DNA of 64,000 nucleotides from Pseudomonas sp. GOM6 (GTDB taxonomy: Bacteria; Pseudomonadota; Gammaproteobacteria; Pseudomonadales; Pseudomonadaceae): NCBI RefSeq assembly GCF_029537485.1, contig NZ_JARPUS010000004.1, positions 124,001 through 188,000 on the forward strand. Reading direction: 5' to 3'. Below are positions 49,461-59,216 of this stretch, in pieces (the stretch's first letter is position 1; the number at the start of each line of letters is the position of its first letter). A program made the position numbers and the translations under genes. The notes beneath the pieces were generated by a model, which was not told the origin of the DNA, did no database searches, and was given only the letters and a program-made list of their open reading frames with translations.

Positions 49461-50546
49461 TTAGCGTTGTTTGTGCCAGGCGCGGGCACCGATCACCATC
49501 AGGGTGATGGCGGTCAGCGGCAGGACGAAGGTCAGCATGGCTTGCTGGAAGGCGTCGAGCCAGGGCGCTTCATTGCTGTTGGCAATCAGGTAGGTGGTGT
49601 AGATGGCGTAGTAGACGACGAACAGCGCGCCCTCCCAGCGGTTGATGCTGTAGCCATTGAAGAAGATCGGCAGGCAGGCGATGGCCACGGCGATCATCAC
49701 CGGGAAGTCGAAGGCCAGGGCATTGGCCGCTACCGGGATGGCGCTGGGCGCCACCAGCGAGGCGAGGCCCAGGACGCAGAGCAGGTTGAAGAGGTTGCTG
49801 CCGACGATGTTGCCCACGGCGATATCGCGTTCGCCCTTGAAGGCGGCCATCACCGAGGTGGCCAGCTCCGGCAGCGAGGTGCCGATGGCGACCACGGTCA
49901 GGCCGATGACCAGCTCGGACATGCCCAGGGCACGTGCCAGCTGCACCGCCCCTTCGACCAGAAAGTTGGAGCCGCTGACCAGCAGCACCAGGCCGGCGAT
50001 CACCAGACCCAGGTTGATGGCCCAGGCATGGGGCTTGGCGGGCTCGTGCAGACCGTACTCGTCTTCGAACTCGTCGGCGCCTTCGGCTTTCTTCTCGCGG
50101 CGGCTGCTGATGATCAGGAAGGCGGTATAGAACACCACGCCAGCGAACAGCAGGGCGCCGTCCAGGCGGCTGAGTTGGCCGTCATAGGCCAGGGCATAGG
50201 TCACCAGGCTGGCGCCGATCATGATCGGCACGTCCAGGCGGATCAGCTGGCGCGACACCAGCAGCGGCGCGACCAGGGCGGTGACACCGAGGATCAGCAG
50301 GACGTTGGCGATGTTGCTGCCGATCACGTTGCCAATGGCCAGGTCGCCGCTGCCGTTCCAGGCTGCCTGGACGCTGACTGCGGTTTCCGGCGCGCTGGTG
50401 CCGAAAGCGACCACGGTGAGGCCGATGATCAGCGGCGGGATGCCGAACTGGGCGGCCAGCTTGGCGGCGCCACGTACCAGCACCTCGGCACCGGCGACCA
50501 GCAACACCAGGCCGGCGATCAGGTAGACAAAGGTCATCAGGGTCAT
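49461..50546 (-). CDS. calcium/sodium antiporter (YrbG-like, CaCA family)
   Basis: A 361-residue inner-membrane antiporter with two homologous halves of about five helices. The alpha repeats are GLTVVAFGTSAPETAVSVQA (first half) and GLTVVAIGTSLPELATSVMA (second half), each followed by GNIVGSN or GNVIGSN. The acidic residues in the G-T-S-x-P-E motifs bind the cation. A charged cytoplasmic loop (SSRREKKAEGADEFEDEYG) joins the halves. It lies 12 bp upstream of the CMD-family gene, likely one transcript. Confidence 0.92.
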   Translation of the reverse strand: MTLMTFVYLIAGLVLLVAGAEVLVRGAAKLAAQFGIPPLIIGLTVVAFGTSAPETAVSVQAAWNGSGDLAIGNVIGSNIANVLLILGVTALVAPLLVSRQLIRLDVPIMIGASLVTYALAYDGQLSRLDGALLFAGVVFYTAFLIISSRREKKAEGADEFEDEYGLHEPAKPHAWAINLGLVIAGLVLLVSGSNFLVEGAVQLARALGMSELVIGLTVVAIGTSLPELATSVMAAFKGERDIAVGNIVGSNLFNLLCVLGLASLVAPSAIPVAANALAFDFPVMIAVAIACLPIFFNGYSINRWEGALFVVYYAIYTTYLIANSNEAPWLDAFQQAMLTFVLPLTAITLMVIGARAWHKQR

Positions 50547-50622
50547 GCTGAGGCTCCAAAAAAAGTCGGCATAGCTTATTCATTGGTTCCGGCGGCGCCA
50601 GCGCCGGGTGTATCGCTTTGTG

Positions 50623-50994
50623 TCAGTCGGCGAGGGCTTCGATGCGCACGGGGGCTACACCCTGGCGCAGCATGCCCAGCTGCTCGGCAGCACGGCGCGA
50701 CAGGTCGATGAGGCGGCCCTTGGTAAACGGGCCTCGGTCGTTGATGCGTACCGTGACCTGACGGCCATTACCCAGGTGGGTAACCCTCACATAGGTGCCG
50801 AACGGCAACTGGCGGTGGGCGGCGGTCAGGGCATTCTGGTCGAAACGCTCGCCGCTGGCGGTGGGCTTGCCCTGGTGCTGGGCTCCGTACCAGGAGGCCT
50901 GGCCTTCGGCGCGGTAGCCGTGAGGATCGATCTGGCCCTGGCTGGCGCAACCGCTCAGCAGCAGGATGGCGAGGGGGAGCAGAACACGGTGCAT
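50623..50994 (-). CDS. RlpA-like lipoprotein (double-psi beta-barrel)
   Basis: A 123-residue lipoprotein with lipobox LLSGC-AS and an RlpA-type double-psi barrel. The motifs [15 protein letters not shown] (Glu, Asp), [11 protein letters not shown] (His) and VRINDRGPF retain the catalytic Glu/Asp/His pattern of septal-ring lytic transglycosylases. It lacks the C-terminal SPOR domain of full-length RlpA, so it is a short paralogue. The start at 50994 has AGGGA seven bases upstream; an ATG two codons earlier overlaps that site. Confidence 0.85.
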   Translation of the reverse strand: MHRVLLPLAILLLSGCASQGQIDPHGYRAEGQASWYGAQHQGKPTASGERFDQNALTAAHRQLPFGTYVRVTHLGNGRQVTVRINDRGPFTKGRLIDLSRRAAEQLGMLRQGVAPVRIEALAD

Positions 50995-51016
50995 AAGCAT
51001 TCCCTGGCGGTAGATG

Positions 51017-51046
51017 ACACAACGCCGGGCAGGCCCGGCGTTGTGT
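51017..51046 (-). terminator. hairpin ending the gatCAB operon
   Basis: ACACAACGCCGGGC (51017-51030) and GCCCGGCGTTGTGT (51033-51046) are perfect 14-bp arms with almost no loop, five bases past the gatB stop. There is no T-tract. Strong structure at this position suggests transcript-end formation. Confidence 0.65.
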
Positions 51047-51051
51047 GTGAC

Positions 51052-52500
51052 TCAGGATTCGAGCTTCTTTTTCAGCAGTTCGTTCACCTGACCGGGGTTG
51101 GCCTTGCCTTTCGAGGCCTTCATCGCCTGGCCGACGAAGAAGCCGAACATCTTGCCGCGCTTGGCTTCGTCGCTGGCGCGGTATTGCTCGACCTGCTCGG
51201 CGTTGGCCGCCAGCACTTCGTCGAGCATGGCTTCGATGGCGCCGGAGTCGGTGACCTGCTTGAGGCCCTTCTTCTCGATCACCTCGTCGGCCGTTGCACC
51301 TTCGCCGGCGGCCAGGGCCTCGAACACCATCTTGGCGATCTTGCCGCTGATGGTGTTGTCCTTGATGCGCAGGATCATGCCGCCCAGCTGTTCGGCCGAC
51401 ACCGGCGACTGCTCGATTTCCAGGTTGTCCTTGTTGAGCAGGCTGGACAGCTCGCCCATCACCCAGTTGGCGGCCAGCTTGGCGTCGCCGCACACGGCGT
51501 TGACCGCCTCGAAGTAGTCGGCCAGCTCGCGGCTGGCGGCCAGTACGGTGGCGTCGTAGCTGGACAGGCCGAACTGCGCCTCGAAGCGCTCGCGCTTCTG
51601 TACCGGCAGCTCCGGCAGGCTGGCGCGCACTTCGTCGAGGAAGCTCTGCTCGATCACCACCGGCAACAGGTCGGGGCAGGGGAAGTAACGGTAGTCGTTG
51701 GCTTCTTCCTTGCTGCGCATGGAGCGGGTCTGGTCCTTGTTCGGGTCGTACAGGCGGGTTTCCTGCACCACCTTGCCGCCGTCCTCGATCAGCTCGATCT
51801 GGCGCTGCACTTCATGGTTGATGGCTTTCTCGATGAAGCGGAAGGAGTTGACGTTCTTGATCTCGGCGCGGGTGCCGAACTCGGCCTGGCCTTTCGGCCG
51901 TACCGAGACGTTGCAGTCGCAGCGCAGCGAGCCTTCGGCCATGTTGCCGTCGCAGATGCCGAGGTAACGCACCAGGGCGTGGATGGCCTTCACATAGGCC
52001 ACGGCTTCCTTGGCCGAGCGGATATCCGGCTCGGAGACGATCTCCAGCAGCGGCGTGCCGGCACGGTTGAGGTCGATGCCGCTCATGCCGTGGAAGTCTT
52101 CGTGCAGGCTCTTGCCGGCGTCCTCTTCCAGGTGTGCGCGGGTGATGCCGATGCGCTTGGTGGTGCCGTCTTCCAGGGTGATGTCCAGGTGGCCCTTGCC
52201 GACGATGGGGTCGTCCATCTGGCTGGTCTGGTAGCCCTTGGGCAGGTCCGGGTAGAAGTAGTTCTTGCGGGCGAAAATGTTCTTCGGCGCGATGTGCGCG
52301 TCGATGGCCAGGCCGAATTTGCAGGCCATGCGCACGGCTTCGGCATTCAGCACCGGCAGGGTGCCGGGCATGCCCAGGTCAACCAGGCTGGCCTGGGTGT
52401 TGGGCTCGGCGCCGAAGGTGGTGGCGCTGCCGGAGAAAATCTTCGATTGGGTGCTGAGCTGGGCGTGGATTTCCAGCCCGATCACGGTTTCCCATTGCAT
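51052..52500 (-). CDS. gatB: Asp-tRNA(Asn)/Glu-tRNA(Gln) amidotransferase subunit B
   Basis: A 482-residue subunit that phosphorylates the mischarged aminoacyl-tRNA and binds it for transamidation. It begins [15 protein letters not shown], contains the GatB signature in DCNVSVRP, and has a C-terminal YqeY-like tRNA-binding domain ([15 protein letters not shown]). It follows gatA by 11 bp. The trimer acts in the cytoplasm. Confidence 0.95.
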   Translation of the reverse strand: MQWETVIGLEIHAQLSTQSKIFSGSATTFGAEPNTQASLVDLGMPGTLPVLNAEAVRMACKFGLAIDAHIAPKNIFARKNYFYPDLPKGYQTSQMDDPIVGKGHLDITLEDGTTKRIGITRAHLEEDAGKSLHEDFHGMSGIDLNRAGTPLLEIVSEPDIRSAKEAVAYVKAIHALVRYLGICDGNMAEGSLRCDCNVSVRPKGQAEFGTRAEIKNVNSFRFIEKAINHEVQRQIELIEDGGKVVQETRLYDPNKDQTRSMRSKEEANDYRYFPCPDLLPVVIEQSFLDEVRASLPELPVQKRERFEAQFGLSSYDATVLAASRELADYFEAVNAVCGDAKLAANWVMGELSSLLNKDNLEIEQSPVSAEQLGGMILRIKDNTISGKIAKMVFEALAAGEGATADEVIEKKGLKQVTDSGAIEAMLDEVLAANAEQVEQYRASDEAKRGKMFGFFVGQAMKASKGKANPGQVNELLKKKLES

Positions 52501-52511
52501 CTGTCTATTCC

Positions 52512-53963
52512 TCAGAAACCAGTCGGTGCTTGGGTGTGCCAGTCAGTGACCTGTTGGTACTGATGGGCAACGTTGAGCAGGCGTGCTTCCTGGAAGTAGT
52601 TACCCAGCAGCTGCACGCCGACCGGCAGGCCGTCGACGAAGCCGGCGGGCATGGACAGGCCCGGGATGCCGGCCAGGTTGGCGGTGATGGTGTAGATGTC
52701 TTCCAGGTAGGCCGAGACCGGGTCGGCGCTCTTCTCGCCGAGCTTCCAGGCCGGGTTGGGCGTGGTCGGGCCGAGGATCACGTCGACGTCGTTGAAGGCG
52801 GCGACGAAGTCGTTCTTGATCAGGCGGCGAATCTGCTGGGCCTTGATGTAGTAGGCGTCGTAGTAGCCGGCGGACAGCGCATAGGTGCCGACCATGATGC
52901 GGCGCTTCACTTCCGCGCCGAAGCCTTCGCCGCGCGAGCGCTTGTACAGGTCCTGCAGGTCTTTCGGGTTCTCGCAGCGGTAGCCGAAGCGCACGCCGTC
53001 GAAGCGCGACAGGTTGGAGCTGGCCTCGGCCGGGGCGATCACGTAGTAAGCCGGGATGGCGTGCTGCATGTTCGGCAGGCTGATGTCCTTGACGGTGGCG
53101 CCGAGCTTTTTCAGTTCCTCGACCACGGCCATGACCTTCTCGCCGATGCGCGCGTCGAGGCCGGCGCCGAAGTATTCCTTGGGCAGGCCGATGCGCAGGC
53201 CGGCCAGCGGCTGGCTCAGGCTGGCCAGGTAGTCGTCGACCGGTTGATCGACGCTGGTCGAATCCTTCGGATCGAAACCGGCCATGGCACCGAGCAGCAG
53301 CGCGCAGTCCTCGGCGGTGCGCGCCAACGGGCCGCCCTGATCGAGGCTGGAGGCGTAGGCGATCATGCCCCAGCGGGAGACGCGGCCGTAAGTCGGCTTG
53401 ATACCGGTGAGGTTGGTCAGCGCCGCTGGCTGGCGAATCGAGCCGCCGGTGTCGGTGCCGGTGGCGGCCGGCAGCAGGCGGGCGGCGACGGCCGCAGCGC
53501 TACCGCCGGAGGAGCCGCCCGGCACGCGGGTCAGGTCCCAGGGGTTCTTCACCGCACCGTAGTGGCTGGATTCGTTGGCCGAGCCCATGGCGAACTCGTC
53601 CATGTTCAGCTTGCCGAGGGTCACGCTGCCGGCGGCGGCCAGCTTCTCGACCACGGTGGCGTTGTAGGGCGCCTTGAAGCCGGTGAGGATCTTCGAGGCG
53701 CAGCTGGTCAGCACGCCCTGGGTGCAGAACAGGTCCTTGTGGCCGATCGGCGCACCGAGCAGGGCGCCGTCTTCACCCGCCGCGCGGCGCGCATCAGCGG
53801 CCTTGGCCTGCTCGCGTGCCAGGTCGGCGGTGACGGTAATAAAGCTGTTGAGCTGTGGGTCGAGCTGGGCGATGCGGGCCAGCAGGCTCTCGGTCAGCTC
53901 GACGGAAGAGAAGGTCTTGTCCTTCAGGCCGCGGGCGATCTCGGCCAGGGTCAGTTGATGCAT
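52512..53963 (-). CDS. gatA: Asp-tRNA(Asn)/Glu-tRNA(Gln) amidotransferase subunit A
   Basis: A 483-residue amidase that releases ammonia from glutamine for the GatB site. The Ser-cisSer-Lys triad is Lys76 (GHKDLF), Ser151 (GGSSGGSAA) and Ser175 (DTGGSIR). The start [10 protein letters not shown] is the family start; upstream in-frame codons overlap gatC. It is 16 bp after gatC. Confidence 0.95.
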   Translation of the reverse strand: MHQLTLAEIARGLKDKTFSSVELTESLLARIAQLDPQLNSFITVTADLAREQAKAADARRAAGEDGALLGAPIGHKDLFCTQGVLTSCASKILTGFKAPYNATVVEKLAAAGSVTLGKLNMDEFAMGSANESSHYGAVKNPWDLTRVPGGSSGGSAAAVAARLLPAATGTDTGGSIRQPAALTNLTGIKPTYGRVSRWGMIAYASSLDQGGPLARTAEDCALLLGAMAGFDPKDSTSVDQPVDDYLASLSQPLAGLRIGLPKEYFGAGLDARIGEKVMAVVEELKKLGATVKDISLPNMQHAIPAYYVIAPAEASSNLSRFDGVRFGYRCENPKDLQDLYKRSRGEGFGAEVKRRIMVGTYALSAGYYDAYYIKAQQIRRLIKNDFVAAFNDVDVILGPTTPNPAWKLGEKSADPVSAYLEDIYTITANLAGIPGLSMPAGFVDGLPVGVQLLGNYFQEARLLNVAHQYQQVTDWHTQAPTGF

Positions 53964-53979
53964 GGGAAACCCTTTCCTT

Positions 53980-54267
53980 TTATTCGATGACTTTCGGCAC
54001 GAGGAACAGGCCGCTTTCCACGGCCGGGGCGATGGCCTGGTAGGCATCGCGCTGATTCTGCTCGGTGACGGCGTCGGCACGCAGGCGCTGGGTGGCCTCC
54101 AGCGGATGGGCCAGCGGCTCGATACCCGTGGTGTCGACCGCCTGCATGGCGTCGATCAGGCCGAGGATGTTGTTGAGGGTGGCGGTGGTCTGCGGAATTT
54201 CCGCCTCGGTCAGGCCCAGGCGGGCCAGATGGGCGATTTTTTCCACGTCGGAGCGTTCGAGCGCCAT
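53980..54267 (-). CDS. gatC: Asp-tRNA(Asn)/Glu-tRNA(Gln) amidotransferase subunit C
   Basis: A 95-residue helical linker subunit that wraps around GatA and GatB. It begins [20 protein letters not shown] and ends with the extended LFLVPKVIE tail. It is first in gatC-gatA-gatB and divergent from mreB across a 217-bp promoter region. Confidence 0.94.
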   Translation of the reverse strand: MALERSDVEKIAHLARLGLTEAEIPQTTATLNNILGLIDAMQAVDTTGIEPLAHPLEATQRLRADAVTEQNQRDAYQAIAPAVESGLFLVPKVIE

Positions 54268-55525
<1,258 letters not shown>

Positions 55526-55543
55526 GCCTGAGGTAAGCTGTGG

Positions 55544-55580
55544 AAGCCGGAAGCTCTTTCTTCCGGCTTTCTGTTTTCTG
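55544..55580 (+). terminator. intrinsic terminator or attenuator between mreB and mreC
   Basis: AAGCCGGAAG (55544-55553) pairs perfectly with CTTCCGGCTT (55560-55569) around CTCTTT, followed by TCTGTTTTCTGG. It lies 19 bp past the mreB stop and 40-50 bp before mreC. It should make most transcripts mreB-only, with read-through into mreCD. Confidence 0.75.
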
Positions 55581-55618
55581 GCTGTCGCACTTTCCGCCGT
55601 TGCATAAGGGGACGCGCT

Positions 55619-56584
55619 ATCAAACCGCTATTCGCCAAGGGGCCCTCGCTGGGCGTACGACTGCTGGTGCTGGTCGTGCTATCGGCCGTGCTGATGGTGG
55701 TGGATGCGCGGCTCGATGTGCTGCAGCCTTTGCGCGCTCAGCTGGGGGTGATCACCGCACCGGCTTATCAGGTCGCCCGTTTGCCGCTGACCCTGTGGGA
55801 AGGTGTGGCGCAGCAGTTCAGCAGTCGCAGCGAACTGCTGGCGGAAAACGAGAGGCTCAAGGCCGAGGGGCTGCTGATGCAGGGTCGCCTGCAGAAGCTG
55901 GCGACCCTCACCGAGCAGAACGTGCGCTTGCGCGAGCTGCTCAACTCGGCGGCCCTGGTTGATGAAAAGGTGCTGGTCACCGAACTGATCGGCGTCGATC
56001 CCAATCCCTTTACCCACCGCATCCTGATCGACAAGGGCGAGAAGGATGGTGTGTTCCTTGGTCAGCCGGTGCTCGATGCCCGCGGCCTGATGGGCCAGGT
56101 GGTCGAAGTGATGCCCTACACCGCGCGCGTGTTGCTGCTGACCGATACCAACCACAGCATTCCGGTGCAGGTGAATCGCAATGGCCTGCGCGCCATAGCT
56201 GCTGGCACCGGCAACCCGGAGCGCCTGGAGCTGCGCCATGTGGCCGACACGGCGGATATCAAGGAAGGCGATCTGCTGGTCAGCTCCGGTATGGGGCAGC
56301 GTTTCCCGGCCGGTTATCCGGTGGCATCGGTGAGCGAGGTGGTTCATGACTCTGGTCAGCCCTTCGCCATTGTGCGCGCCATTCCCACGGCGGCGCTCAA
56401 TCGCAGCCGCTACATGCTGCTGGTGTTCACCGATGCGCGCAGCCCTGAAGAACGCGCCACCGAGGCCGCCGAGGCCCAAGAGGCAATCGATGCGGCAGTG
56501 CCGGCCGTGACGCCGGGTGAAGTTGCACCGGTGCCGGGGCGTGATGAGCCTGCCGTGCCGGCAACCACACAGGAGAGTCAGTGA
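55619..56584 (+). CDS. mreC: rod-shape protein MreC, apparent ATC start
   Basis: A 321-residue bitopic protein that links MreB to the wall-synthesis machinery. It has a short basic N-terminus (KPLFAKGPSLGVR), one membrane helix (about 14-33), a coiled coil (SELLAENERLKAEGLLMQGRL) and a periplasmic beta domain. The reading frame upstream of the conserved N-terminus has no ATG, GTG or TTG; the codon at the expected start is ATC. AAGGGG lies seven bases before it. The first standard start (GTG, 55667) would cut into the membrane helix. A Pro/Glu-rich tail ends the protein. The stop overlaps the mreD ATG. Confidence 0.85.
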   Translation: MKPLFAKGPSLGVRLLVLVVLSAVLMVVDARLDVLQPLRAQLGVITAPAYQVARLPLTLWEGVAQQFSSRSELLAENERLKAEGLLMQGRLQKLATLTEQNVRLRELLNSAALVDEKVLVTELIGVDPNPFTHRILIDKGEKDGVFLGQPVLDARGLMGQVVEVMPYTARVLLLTDTNHSIPVQVNRNGLRAIAAGTGNPERLELRHVADTADIKEGDLLVSSGMGQRFPAGYPVASVSEVVHDSGQPFAIVRAIPTAALNRSRYMLLVFTDARSPEERATEAAEAQEAIDAAVPAVTPGEVAPVPGRDEPAVPATTQESQ

Positions 56585-57069
56585 TGGTGGCCCGCTCGCG
56601 CAATGGCTGGGTAATCTGGTGCAGTCTGTTGCTGGCGCTGCTGCTCAGCGTGGCGCCCATGCCGCAGTTTATGGAGGTCGGTCGCCCGCTGTGGCTGGCG
56701 CTGGTGCTGAGCTACTGGGTACTGGCTCTGCCGCACCGCCTGGGCATGGCCAGTGCCTGGGGGCTGGGCCTGGTGGAGGATGTGCTGTACGGCTCTTTGT
56801 TCGGCCAGAACGCCCTGATCCTGACCCTGATCGTGTTCCTGGTGCTGTCCCTGCAGCGCCGCTTGCGCATGTTTCCCATGTGGCAGCAGAGTCTGGTGCT
56901 GCTGGTGGTATTCGGTTTGGCCCAACTGGTGCAGTTGTGGCTTAACGCGCTGACTGGAAACCGCCTGCCCACACTTCTGTTTGTGTTGCCGGCACTGATC
57001 AGCGCCTTGCTCTGGCCCTGGGTGTTCGCCATTCTGCGTGGGCTGCAGCAACGCTTTGCGGTCAACTGA
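56584..57069 (+). CDS. mreD: rod-shape membrane protein MreD
   Basis: A 161-residue inner-membrane protein with about five hydrophobic segments, beginning MVARSRNGWVIW. FGQNALILTLIVFLVLSLQRRL fits MreD. It shares the TGATG overlap with mreC and completes the MreBCD shape complex. A GTG one codon upstream is an alternative start. Confidence 0.92.
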   Translation: MVARSRNGWVIWCSLLLALLLSVAPMPQFMEVGRPLWLALVLSYWVLALPHRLGMASAWGLGLVEDVLYGSLFGQNALILTLIVFLVLSLQRRLRMFPMWQQSLVLLVVFGLAQLVQLWLNALTGNRLPTLLFVLPALISALLWPWVFAILRGLQQRFAVN

Positions 57070-57108
57070 CAAGGCCGCTCCTCCATTCCTCGACAGGGAG
57101 ATGTCTGC

Positions 57109-57711
57109 ATGGCCACGCTTTACCTGGCCTCGGGTTCCCCCCGCCGGCGTGAACTGCTGGCACAGATCGGTGTTTCTTTCACTCCGCTGATCGCCTCCAT
57201 AGACGAAACTCCTTTGCCCGACGAGCCTGCACATGGCTATGTAGAGCGCCTGGCGCGGGAGAAGGCGCTGGCCGGATTGGCTACGCTTGAGCAGACCAGC
57301 GCTGCTGTGGTGCTGGGCGCCGATACGGCGGTGGTGCTGGACGGACGTATCCTGGGCAAGCCTGCGGATCGCGCAGAAGGGTTGAGCATGCTGGCTGCCC
57401 TGGCGGGGCGCGAGCATCAGGTGCTGACCGCCGTGGCGCTGGCCGCGGCCGGGCGCATCGAGTCGCAGGTGGTCACCAGTCGGGTGCTTTTCCGTGCTCT
57501 GCGGGCGGGTGAGGCCGAAGCCTACTGGGCCAGTGGCGAGCCCCAAGACAAGGCCGGCGGTTATGGTATTCAGGGGCTGGCGGCGGTGTTCGTCAGCCAG
57601 TTGCAGGGCAGTTATTCGGCAGTCGTCGGACTGCCCCTGTGCGAAACCGCGCAGATGCTGGAGGCATTCGGGATTCCGTGCTGGCAGGCCGTGCCTGGCA
57701 GCCCACAATAG
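57109..57711 (+). CDS. Maf-type nucleoside triphosphate pyrophosphatase (YhdE subtype)
   Basis: A 200-residue house-cleaning enzyme that hydrolyses dTTP, UTP and modified nucleotides to the monophosphates. The N-terminal [12 protein letters not shown] loop binds phosphate, GADTAV carries the base Asp, GKPADRAEG follows, and [10 protein letters not shown] is the C-terminal signature. In the mre-linked position, the YhdE subtype is expected. Confidence 0.93.
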   Translation: MATLYLASGSPRRRELLAQIGVSFTPLIASIDETPLPDEPAHGYVERLAREKALAGLATLEQTSAAVVLGADTAVVLDGRILGKPADRAEGLSMLAALAGREHQVLTAVALAAAGRIESQVVTSRVLFRALRAGEAEAYWASGEPQDKAGGYGIQGLAAVFVSQLQGSYSAVVGLPLCETAQMLEAFGIPCWQAVPGSPQ

Positions 57712-57758
57712 GAGGTGGCGGCCCCTGGCCAGCTACCGCGACGCGCAGAGTAGGACGC

Positions 57759-59216
57759 ATGAGCGAAGAGATCCTGATCAATATCACGCCGATGGAGTCG
57801 CGCGTGGCCGTGGTGGAGAACGGCGTACTGCAGGAAGTGCATGTCGAGCGCACGCAGAAGCGTGGCATCGTCGGCAATATCTACAAGGGCAAGGTGGTGC
57901 GGGTGCTGCCGGGCATGCAGGCGGCGTTCATCGACATTGGCCTGGATCGTGCGGCCTTCATCCATGCGGCGGAAATCTCCAGCCGTGAAGGCAGTGCGGT
58001 AGAACCCATTGGCGCCCTGGTGCATGAGGGGCAGAGCCTGGTGGTGCAGGTGACCAAGGACCCGATTGGTACCAAGGGCGCACGCCTGACTACGCAGCTG
58101 TCGATTCCTTCGCGCTACCTGGTGTACATGCCGAAAACCGCGCATGTCGGTATCTCCTTGAAGATCGAGGATGAAGCCGAGCGCGAGCGCCTCAAGCAGG
58201 TGGTGGCCGATTGCGTGGCCGCCGAAGGCATCGAGGAGGCTGGTGGTTTCATCCTGCGTACGGCTGCCGAGGGCGCCGGTCGCGACGAGATCCTGGCCGA
58301 TATCCGCTATCTGCGCCGCCTGTGGGAACAGATCGCCGGGCAGATGCAGACGGCCAAGACGCCTTCGGTGATCTACGAAGACCTGTCCCTGGCCCTGCGC
58401 ACCCTGCGCGATCTGGTCAACCCGAAGATCGAGAAGATCCGCATCGACTCGCGGGAAACCTTCGGCAAGATCACTCAGTTCGTCGACGAGCTGATGCCGG
58501 AAGTGGCCGACCGCCTCGAACATTACCCCGGCGAACGGCCGATCTTCGACCTGTACGGCGTCGAGGACGAAATCCAGCGCGCCATGGAGCGCAAGGTGCC
58601 GCTCAAGTCCGGTGGTTACCTGGTGGTCGACCCGGCCGAGGCGATGACCACCATCGACGTCAACACCGGCGCCTTCGTCGGCCACCGTACCCTCGAGGAA
58701 ACCATCTTCAAGACCAACCTCGAGGCCGCCACCGCCATCGCCCGGCAGATGCGCCTGCGCAACCTGGGCGGGATCATCATCATCGACTTCATCGACATGG
58801 AAGATGAAGAGCACCAGCGCCAGGTGCTGCGCACCCTGGAAAAGCAGCTGGAGCGCGATCACGCCAAGACCAACATCATCGGCATCACCGAACTGGGCCT
58901 GGTGCAGATGACCCGCAAGCGCACTCGCGAGAGCCTGGAACAGGTGCTGTGCGAGCCCTGCGCGGCCTGCCAGGGGCGCGGCAAGCTGCGCACCGCGGAA
59001 ACCATCTGCTACGAGATTTTCCGTGAAATCCTGCGCGAGGCGCGCGCCTACCAGGCCGAGGGCTATCTGGTGCTTGCCAACCAGAAGGTGATCGACCGCC
59101 TGCTCGACGAGGAGTCGGGCAATGTGGGCGAGCTGGAAGCCTTTATCGGCCGCCCCATCAAGTTCCAGGTCGAGAGTATGTATTCCCAGGAGCAGTACGA
59201 CGTGGTGCTGCTCTGA
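57759..59216 (+). CDS. rng: ribonuclease G
   Basis: A 485-residue endoribonuclease of the RNase E/G family that matures the 16S rRNA 5' end and cuts some mRNAs. It has an N-terminal S1-like domain (about 38-120), the DNase-I-like catalytic core with metal-binding Asp in TIDVNTGAF and IIIDFIDM, and the Zn-link CEPC. The long RNase E scaffold is absent. The start MSEEILINITP at 57759 has AGGA just upstream. It abuts yhdP (TGA then ATG). Confidence 0.94.
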   Translation: MSEEILINITPMESRVAVVENGVLQEVHVERTQKRGIVGNIYKGKVVRVLPGMQAAFIDIGLDRAAFIHAAEISSREGSAVEPIGALVHEGQSLVVQVTKDPIGTKGARLTTQLSIPSRYLVYMPKTAHVGISLKIEDEAERERLKQVVADCVAAEGIEEAGGFILRTAAEGAGRDEILADIRYLRRLWEQIAGQMQTAKTPSVIYEDLSLALRTLRDLVNPKIEKIRIDSRETFGKITQFVDELMPEVADRLEHYPGERPIFDLYGVEDEIQRAMERKVPLKSGGYLVVDPAEAMTTIDVNTGAFVGHRTLEETIFKTNLEAATAIARQMRLRNLGGIIIIDFIDMEDEEHQRQVLRTLEKQLERDHAKTNIIGITELGLVQMTRKRTRESLEQVLCEPCAACQGRGKLRTAETICYEIFREILREARAYQAEGYLVLANQKVIDRLLDEESGNVGELEAFIGRPIKFQVESMYSQEQYDVVLL

